Origin: CAWUKT01 sp964352215
GTDB lineage: Bacteria > Bacteroidota > Bacteroidia > J057 > JADKCL01
Direction of reading: 5' to 3'
NCBI GenBank assembly: GCA_964352215.1
Contig: CAYGRE010000002.1
Location: forward strand, 62,001 to 126,000
DNA: 64,000 bases
The notes under the pieces are model-generated. The model saw only the letters and a list, made by a program, of their open reading frames with translations, did not search any database and was not told the origin of the DNA. This document shows positions 1 through 5,552 of this stretch, piece after piece. Position numbers and translations under genes: made by a program. Within the stretch, counting starts at the first letter, position 1, and every line of letters starts with the position of its first letter.

Positions 1-338
1 TCGAAGTAGGTATGGGGGGCAAAGCAACCCGTTGCACCGAGATCGATGCTACGGACAAAGCCAACCTGGACTCCTTCGCCTCCTCCAACAACGATTGGGG
101 TTTGTTCAACAACTGCTCTTCCTTCGCAGCACGCGGCTGGCTGGCCGTAACCGGTGAACACCTCAACTACACTTCCGCTGGCATCCCTAATCCGAGCAAG
201 CTCGGTGAAAGCATCATCGCGGCTGGTGGAACCCTCTCACCCTCTGGTACGGGAGGCTCAAGTGACAGCTCAGGAAGCTCTTATGGAAGCAGCTCTGCCA
301 ACAGCTCTGTAACCAGCTCCTACAATTCCTCCATGTAA
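1..338 (+). CDS. C-terminal part of a papain/NlpC-like (NC-motif) protein, 5' truncated
   Basis: The frame is open from the first bases of the window, so the gene begins upstream; an internal ATG at 12 is not convincing as the real start. About 111 residues remain. A 'LFNNCSSFAARGWLAVTGE' segment has the Asn-Cys pair followed by small residues and an aromatic/hydrophobic helix. That is how permuted NlpC/P60, LRAT and DUF4105-like cysteine hydrolases present their catalytic Cys. The last 35 residues are almost only Ser, Gly, Asn and Thr, a disordered tail. Similar NC domains occur as C-terminal modules of toxin-like cargo in Bacteroidota, but the N-terminal half is not visible, so substrate and role are unknown. 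A TPR gene follows 45 bp downstream. Confidence 0.65.
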   Translation, partial: EVGMGGKATRCTEIDATDKANLDSFASSNNDWGLFNNCSSFAARGWLAVTGEHLNYTSAGIPNPSKLGESIIAAGGTLSPSGTGGSSDSSGSSYGSSSANSSVTSSYNSSM

Positions 339-383
339 TTCCGGTATTTCTCCGAAGTACCTGACGCAATAACACAGATCACA

Positions 384-890
384 ATGTCTGTTTTCAAAGA
401 CTTGATCCCGCACCGTTTGCTCTATGAAGTAAACAAGCACATCGATCAAAACAACCTCCAGGATGCTACCAGTCAGCTGGTCTCCCTATTGGAAGCTTTC
501 CCCTACTTTGCCCCCGGATACAATGTTCTGGGTTACCTCTATGCCAATCAGTTCAGTGATCCGCGCAATGCCATTCCATGCTATGAAAAAGCACTGGAAA
601 CCGACCCCAACTATCCCCCTACCTATTTCAACTTTATCGTCACCCTCAATGCGGTCGAACAACATGGCAGAGTGCCTGAAATCGCAGAAAAAGCGCTTCA
701 GGTAAAGGGGGTTGATCCGGGTAAAATTTATTACGGGCTGGGAATGAGCAAGGAACTTGTCCGGGAATATGCTGCTGCCAAAATGGATTACCTGAAAGCG
801 ATCAGACATTCAGTGGTAGACGTTGAGATCAATGAATACCGCAAAGCAGTGCAACGCTGTGATCTGAAATTGTCCATCCCCGCATCGTAA
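384..890 (+). CDS. TPR-repeat protein
   Basis: A 168-residue cytoplasmic protein without signal peptide or membrane segment. It is built of tetratricopeptide-like helical pairs: residues 15-50 ('QNNLQDATSQLVSLLEAFP'), 50-85 ('YNVLGYLYANQ' then 'AIPCYEKALETDPNYPPTY') and a third degenerate pair around 110-150 ('GKIYYGLGMSKELVREYAAA'). The Ala/Gly at helix-packing positions and the 'DPNYPPTYFN' linker are typical of the fold. TPRs bind peptides or scaffold complexes; no partner can be named. It starts 45 bp after the NC-motif gene on the same strand, so co-transcription is plausible. Confidence 0.8.
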   Translation: MSVFKDLIPHRLLYEVNKHIDQNNLQDATSQLVSLLEAFPYFAPGYNVLGYLYANQFSDPRNAIPCYEKALETDPNYPPTYFNFIVTLNAVEQHGRVPEIAEKALQVKGVDPGKIYYGLGMSKELVREYAAAKMDYLKAIRHSVVDVEINEYRKAVQRCDLKLSIPAS

Positions 891-1012
891 ACCTTAGGCT
901 AATTTACTTCGTATTCAAAAGTTGAAAACCTTCCTTACCTGAGGTTGGTGGACTTCCTATCCCGAAATGGGAAATATACGTACCTTTAGATGAACTCATT
1001 TTCGAATAATAA

Positions 1013-1375
1013 ATGTTACTGATGCTGTTATTATCATTCCTTGGATCTCGTGGTGTCACCTTTGCGGAGATGGCTCCTCCACCTCAGTTGACATTGACAG
1101 AACATAGCCTCAGTCTTCAGGTCTCTAATTCCAGAGAGCATTCCTCCCTGGTCATTACCAAAATCGAGTTTTCCAGAGATGAAGATTGCGTGATCCTAAA
1201 AGGATGGCAAAAACTTGCTCCTGTGAGTAAACACGATGGCCACTTCGAAGAGCCATTCGAAAACCTCGACCTTACCTATGAGACAGCTTCTCAGGTCAAG
1301 TACTATTGGGAAGATCCTAATGGGAACCGCACCCAAATAGAACTGGAACCACAAACCGCAGCTCCTGAGGAATAA
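1013..1375 (+). CDS. small exported protein of unknown function
   Basis: 120 residues. The first 18 ('MLLMLLLSFLGSRGVTFA') form a signal peptide with a likely cleavage after TFA. The mature part is acidic and predicted to be beta-rich ('LTLTEHSLSLQVSNS', 'LVITKIEFSRDEDCVILKGW') and has one Cys, so it is probably soluble in the periplasm or extracellular. No family is recognised and no T9SS sorting domain is present. It lies 122 bp after the TPR gene on the same strand. The only clear terminator downstream is at 1579. Confidence 0.6.
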   Translation: MLLMLLLSFLGSRGVTFAEMAPPPQLTLTEHSLSLQVSNSREHSSLVITKIEFSRDEDCVILKGWQKLAPVSKHDGHFEEPFENLDLTYETASQVKYYWEDPNGNRTQIELEPQTAAPEE

Positions 1376-1578
1376 TACCCACTTGCTCATCATCGGTAAT
1401 CCCTTCCGATTAGGTCCTTGGCTATGAGCTCTCTTCCTACCATCGCATTGGTCTGGGAAAATAAATCATTCATCGAATCTGCGGGCCTGGCCTGAGGGGA
1501 AAGTAGTACTTATGTACTGAACAATGAGTAATTCATAATCTTCCAACAGAATACCGAAACAAGCTTTAGAATACCAGA

Positions 1579-1606
1579 AGGCCGCCGAAAGGCGGTCTCT
1601 TTTTTT
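1579..1606 (+). terminator. rho-independent terminator
   Basis: An 8-bp stem (AGGCCGCC / GGCGGTCT, one G-U pair) closes a GAAA tetraloop at 1579-1598 and is followed by a T-rich tract, T7 at 1600-1606. This is the strongest plus-strand terminator near the window's left end. It lies about 200 bp after the exported protein gene, leaving either a long 3' UTR or an unrecognised short transcript between them. Confidence 0.75.
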
Positions 1607-1884
1607 GGGGTTGACCTCGCATTTGAGAAGCGGATTTTGGTGCAACTGCCAATCAGGAAGGGAGGCAGACATTTGAGAAAGCTGAAAGGAGTGCGGGCTT
1701 TGGCTGCATCTGATACAAGCGGGATGCTGGTCGAGCCACCCCCAATCACCACAAAATAGACGCTGGTTAAGCGCAATCGGAGATTGGGGAACTTGACTAG
1801 AGAAACAGCAGAAACCAGGAAAGGGTTTCTTCTGTGGAATTACCTGACGATTTCTGAGGGATTTGATTTTTGCGGGGAAATGAT

Positions 1885-1922
1885 GAAGGTCCGGATGCTC
1901 AAACCTGAGCGTCCGGACCTTC
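1885..1922. repeat. 38-nt near-perfect inverted repeat
   Basis: The two 17-nt arms (starting GAAGGTCCGGATGCTCA and ending TGAGCGTCCGGACCTTC) pair fully apart from one T-G wobble, with a 4-nt AACC loop. No T-tract follows, so it is not a classic terminator. It opens a palindrome-rich intergenic stretch that continues to 2375 with words such as GGTCCGGACC and GACCCTC. Confidence 0.8.
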
Positions 1923-2160
1923 AAGGTTCGAGCATCCGTACCTCCAACCTTGACAGTTAGGAGGGAACAGGTATTCTACTTGAGACCTGAATATCCGAGC
2001 CTGCCGAGGGCCGACCTATTAGGGTCCGGCCCCTCAGATTTGACACTCTTGACCCTCATAGGTCGAAGCTTGAGCCCGGCAAATTTGAGGGTAGGGAGGG
2101 GAAAGGGTTTATGCTGCCAACACGGGCCTGCCTGGCAAATGACCATCTTCCTTTATGGTC

Positions 2161-2295
2161 GGGACCCTCTCCCCGAGCCGGTTTCGACCCGGAAAAGAGA
2201 CGGTCGGGACCCTCTCTCTGTGACGGTTTGGACCCGGAAAAGAGAGGGTCCGGACCCTCTCTCCTTGAGGCTTGTTCGCCGCATCAATGACGGTC
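2161..2295. repeat. 45-bp tandem repeat, three copies
   Basis: Units start at 2161, 2206 and 2251, each opening with GGACCCTCTC. The first two are nearly identical over their whole length, including the words GACCCGGAAAAGAGA at their 3' ends. The third diverges after about 15 bp. The unit contains short self-complementary segments (GGGTCCGGACCC-like at the unit boundary near 2248). No open frame across it looks like a protein: frames on both strands are low-complexity and Arg/Pro-rich. Confidence 0.8.
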
Positions 2296-2331
2296 CCAAC
2301 CGTAAAGGTTTGACACTCTTGCTTGTCAATG

Positions 2332-2375
2332 GGAGACACTTCCGACCCTCATTGGAGACACTCCCGACCCTCATT
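2332..2375. repeat. 22-bp tandem duplication
   Basis: Two adjacent 22-bp units (2332-2353 and 2354-2375) differ by one base. Each reads GGAGACACT, then a variable base, then CCGACCCTCATT. A related word (TTTGACACTCTTGACCCTCAT, split by one base) occurs alone at about 2039-2060. The repeat family is therefore spread over the whole 2.0-2.4 kb stretch, and its unit length equals that of the much larger array at 4.8-5.4 kb. Confidence 0.75.
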
Positions 2376-2409
2376 GATTCGGCATGTTTTTCTCAAATTG
2401 CTTTCTAAT

Positions 2410-2821
2410 TCGCTTGCAATTACTGGATGCTGTTGGATACTTGATACCCTGCAAGGAGTTTGCTGCCACATGAGTGTAATCTCGGTGGTCTTGCTACTAC
2501 TATGACCGAGCAATGTTTGAATAAATCAAAGATCGGTTCCTGCCCCAAACAAATAGGTAGCAAAAGCGGGCTGCCATTCCATAAAATAGCTTCTTAGATC
2601 CGGCAGGATCGTCTTACTCAGAAGAGTATAGCGATCACCAGCAAAGCGACCTGAGAACGGTCTTAACACTTATCAAAAGTAACTTGAGACACCAGCTATA
2701 GACCTTCTCGAGTAACAGAGCTGGTAACTAAGAAGCACTGAATCTGATACCAAGGCAGGTATCTTAAAGTGGTCGAAAAAGGGGATAAATATAGTAATGC
2801 TGGAATCAAAAATCTTGAACC
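2410..2821. other. intergenic, no gene seen
   Basis: With the repeats to its left this completes a gene-free stretch from 1376 to 2821. Only minor short hairpins are visible, for example GATCC-ggca-GGATC at 2597-2610 and GATACC-aaggca-GGTATC at 2746-2763. No known RNA family, promoter or protein-like frame was recognised. Confidence 0.5.
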
Positions 2822-3451
2822 CTACTTACCATAATTGTCCTGAAGCCCCTCCCCCCGGAGAATTTTCTCCCGGCATTTTTCAATCCTTGCCAACCGGGTT
2901 TGGGATTGCTTCGCAGCGGAAAAATAGAGGATATAGCCTCTCTGCCGCCCAGGTGTCAATCCCTCAAAGGCGGCTTTCAAATCCGGATCACCCTCCAATG
3001 TCTCCAGTAATTCTTCAGGAACAGGCTCAGGGTTCTTCTCAAATTTTACTTTTTGCCCCGCCTTTTCCAAATCCACCGCCTCATGCACATACGCTTTCAA
3101 TATGTCTTCCATCTCCAGGATGTCGCTGACCTGGGTAAACCGGGCCTGGCGGACAGCCTGAGAATTCTCCCCCGGGGCGACCAATATCTGGTTTGGGTCT
3201 TTCATCAGAGCACCTTTAAAGAAAGCAATCACCGCATATTCCTTAAAAGCCGTCACCAAAAGGACATTCTTATTCTGAAAGGTGTAACAGGGCTGCGACC
3301 ATTTGAATTCTTCCGTCAATCCATAAGCGAGCACGATCCTTCTCAAATGCTGCAACTCCTCTGACCAGGTATGGACTTTGCATTGCGGCGTTCGGTACAA
3401 GGAACAGCGTCCGCAACCTTCTGATAAATAAATGTCCACTTTGGGATTCAT
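2822..3451 (-). CDS. YdeI/OmpD-associated family protein (DUF1801-like)
   Basis: About 209 residues when started at the ATG at 3451 ('MNPKVDIYLSEGCGRC'). An in-frame start at 3517 is less likely because a TAnnTTTG promoter element sits between the two. The order of parts fits the YdeI family. An N-terminal alpha/beta domain (residues 10-115: 'KWSQPCYTFQNKNVLLVTAFKEYAVIAFFKGALM') is followed by a C-terminal helical segment with 'LTPGRQRGYILYFSAAKQSQTR' near 165-190, the family's characteristic hairpin. The protein is cytoplasmic with no signal peptide. Biochemical function in this family is poorly known; it is often linked to stress or antimicrobial-peptide phenotypes. The gene stands alone between a repeat-rich stretch and a broken gene. 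Confidence 0.85.
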   Translation of the reverse strand: MNPKVDIYLSEGCGRCSLYRTPQCKVHTWSEELQHLRRIVLAYGLTEEFKWSQPCYTFQNKNVLLVTAFKEYAVIAFFKGALMKDPNQILVAPGENSQAVRQARFTQVSDILEMEDILKAYVHEAVDLEKAGQKVKFEKNPEPVPEELLETLEGDPDLKAAFEGLTPGRQRGYILYFSAAKQSQTRLARIEKCREKILRGEGLQDNYGK

Positions 3452-3504
3452 GCTGGTATCTATTATTAAGTAAAGGTCGCCGATGAATGCTCTTGTTTGG
3501 GTCC

Positions 3505-3512
3505 CAAAGTTA
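3505..3512 (-). promoter_or_regulatory. candidate -7 element (TAACTTTG)
   Basis: On the minus strand TAACTTTG matches the Bacteroidota -7 consensus TAnnTTTG. Transcription would begin near 3498, upstream of the ATG at 3451 but downstream of the alternative start at 3517, which supports the shorter protein. No good TTTG -33 element is visible. Confidence 0.45.
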
Positions 3513-3640
3513 ACCAATTGGTTTCATTGCCGGGGTTTGAAATTCTTTGTCTTTTGGGTTTGAATGACAGAAAAAGTGTATATTGCAAATAGCATTTGGA
3601 CTATCCAGCCAGCACACCTCATAGATACAACCAACTCAAG

Positions 3641-4001
3641 ATGGAAAAGACGGCCGAACAATCACATGCCTTGGACCAACAAAGTGAGCACAGCCCGGGA
3701 AGATCAATGTCTCCCCCTCCTTTCCAACTCCAAGCCAATTCAGAAGATTCTGGTGAAAAATCGGAAGAGAATTGACCACATGCAATTCACAGCATCAGCT
3801 CTTGATATGAAAGTAGGGACAGAGTTCGGTGCCATTTCCTGGGGCTATCAATATGATGAGACCAAAGAAATCTATACTGAAGAAACCCCGCAGCTTCAAG
3901 ATGCAAAATCGGATAGAATGCAGGGTCGGGACCGTGCAGTAGGCGTTTGGAATAAGGATGTTGCCCAAGGGGATATCGACAAGGTACCGGTTTCAGAATG
4001 A
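3641..4001 (+). pseudogene. frameshifted eCIS-cargo-like gene remnant
   Basis: Two protein-like segments lie in different frames. From the ATG at 3641 one frame gives 44 residues of Gln/Ser-rich sequence ending in 'SPGRSMSPPPFQLQAN' and stops at 3773. The 'PPPFQLQA' word is characteristic of the N-terminal linkers of Bacteroidota DUF4157-type, eCIS-associated cargo. The +1 frame then carries a well-formed segment from about 3786 ('ALDMKVGTEFGAISWGYQYD' onward) to the stop at 3999-4001. The gap between the two is too short for a usual mid-domain, so both a frameshift and an internal deletion are possible. A lipoprotein gene starts 2 bp later, as an immunity gene would. Alternatives are a sequencing error or programmed frameshifting. 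Confidence 0.5.
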
Positions 4002-4002
4002 T

Positions 4003-4626
4003 ATGCTCAGAGGATTTCCAGTCCTGGTATTCATCTTCGGCACCTTCTTAACTATTGGATGCTGTCAAAATGGTCAATTGGCCAACGATGGGGAAAATAT
4101 GTCACAGAAAAATATCAATGAGATCGCGGAAATCCTGAAAGGCATGCTTGAAGAGTCCCACCAGTGCTATACCATTGGCTGTTTTGATGAAACTGAGCGG
4201 CTTCGTGGATTGGTGAAGGACTTCGAGAAGCCATGGCAATACTTTCAGCCCATTGAAAGTTTTTTCCTCTTTGAGGCCACTCCTGACCTCATTGAATCCG
4301 CTGACCGGTCAGTTCTTGCCGCATCCTATAGTAGTGCATTGATGAAATTAACCTCTAATTGGTGGGGCCCTCCCGGAAGTCCGGATGGTGCCGCTGCCGA
4401 CCACCTGCTTGCAATCCCTAATATCACTTCGGACCTCATGCCTCTGCTAAAGGTCCAAACCCCACTTTCATATCACGGCAGTGAGATCTCCACCATGAAT
4501 GAAATGTTCGGATGGACGGTGGCAGACCTGGCAGGAGGATTCATCGCTGAGTTGAGAGGGGAAGCTTATCCCTTCCGCGAAGAATTGGATGTGCGTATTC
4601 TCTATCAAAAAGGGCTTCTTGAATAA
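4003..4626 (+). CDS. lipoprotein of unknown function, possible immunity partner
   Basis: 207 residues from the ATG at 4003. The first 19 form a lipoprotein signal ('MLRGFPVLVFIFGTFLTIG') with the acylated Cys at 20, so it is probably anchored in the inner or outer membrane. The mature part is mostly helical and contains 'NINEIAEILKGMLEESHQCY', 'DFEKPWQYFQPIESFFLFEA' and a C-terminal 'LRGEAYPFREELDVRILYQK'. I do not recognise a family. The start lies 2 bp after the stop of the broken cargo-like gene, implying translational coupling. In such loci the following gene commonly protects against the cargo, but that role is inference from position only. A 22-bp repeat array begins about 165 bp after its stop. 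Confidence 0.65.
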   Translation: MLRGFPVLVFIFGTFLTIGCCQNGQLANDGENMSQKNINEIAEILKGMLEESHQCYTIGCFDETERLRGLVKDFEKPWQYFQPIESFFLFEATPDLIESADRSVLAASYSSALMKLTSNWWGPPGSPDGAAADHLLAIPNITSDLMPLLKVQTPLSYHGSEISTMNEMFGWTVADLAGGFIAELRGEAYPFREELDVRILYQKGLLE

Positions 4627-4790
4627 GCATGGTCCAGCCTTGGATCATGTCTAAAAGTAATTGGGTTTGGCTCGTGTGAAGGTCCAGACCAGTCCGGCAG
4701 AACATCATCAACAGAAACACAAATATGCCATAGGAGCCCTGGAAGAGGGTTTTGGTTCATAATCCGCGTGTACAGGGGTGACAGCACGCG

Positions 4791-5382
4791 GGTCCAGACC
4801 TGCGGGTTCACGGGTTCAGACCCTCGGATTCGAGGGGCCAGACCTGTGGATTCGCGGGTTCAGACCCGTAGATTCGAGGGTCAAGACCCGTAGATTCGCG
4901 GGTTCAAACCCGTAGATTCGCGGGTCCAAACCCGTAGATTCGAGGGTTCAAACCCGTAGATTCGAGGGTCCAGACCCGTAGATTCACGGGTTCAAACCCT
5001 CGGATTCGCGGGTTCATACCTGTGGACTCAAGGGTTCAGACCCGTAGATTCGCGGGTCCAGACCCTCGGATTCGCGGGTCCAAACCCTCGGATTCGCGGG
5101 TTCAGACCCGTAGATTCGCGGGTTCAAACCCGTAGATTCACGGGTTCAAACCCTCGGATTCACGGGTCCAGACCCGTAGATTCACGGGTTCAAACCCTCG
5201 GATTCGCGGGTCCAGACCCGTAGATTCACGGGTCCAAACCCTCGGATTCACGGGTCCAAACCCTCGGATTCACGGGTCCAGACCCGTAGATTCACGGGTC
5301 CAAACCCTCGGATTCACGGGTCAAGACCCGTAGATTCGCAGGTCCAGACCTGCGGCTTCGCAGGTTCAAACCCGTAGATTTC
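4791..5382. repeat. 22-bp palindromic tandem repeat, about 27 units
   Basis: Units of exactly 22 bp run head to tail without spacers. Each reads (G/A)(C/A)GGGT(T/C)CA(A/G)ACCC, then either GTAGATTC or TCGGATTC. The core GGGTYCARACCC folds into a 5-bp stem with a CA loop. The edge units (1 and 26) change to GCAGGTCCAGACCTGC, in which both arms change together. Two endings (CGTAG and CTCGG) alternate irregularly along the array. The period is not a multiple of 3, and no frame is protein-like. It fills most of 4627-5552, between a plus-strand lipoprotein gene and the 3' end of a minus-strand protease gene. The flanks (4627-4790, 5383-5552) hold nothing recognisable. Confidence 0.95.
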
Positions 5383-5552
5383 GGACTTTTTGCCTCACCT
5401 GAAGCAGCCCAAGATTCGCGAATTGAGTCCATAAAACGTCTGCAAACAGCACCTGAAATCTTCTTCTGATCGGGATAGAACTCGTCATGCCAAGGGCGAA
5501 GCCCCCAACCGAGGAGAGATAATGATCGGGGCTTTATGCGATGGGGAACGAA

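Noticed and set aside
1466..2408. open frames of 150 residues on both strands
   Set aside because: They run through the terminator and repeat units, are Arg/Pro-rich, and have no domain-like segments.
3564..3640. upstream extension of the broken cargo-like gene in its second frame
   Set aside because: This part ('MTEKVYIANSIWTIQPAH') has no family likeness. The leader motif starts at 3641 in the other frame.
4791..5382. CRISPR array
   Set aside because: Units abut with no spacers and the whole 22 bp repeats. No cas genes are nearby.
4791..5382. tRNA-like T-arms (GGGTTCAAACCC)
   Set aside because: The word resembles a T-loop, but only two stem pairs fit the tRNA geometry and no acceptor, D or anticodon arms are present.
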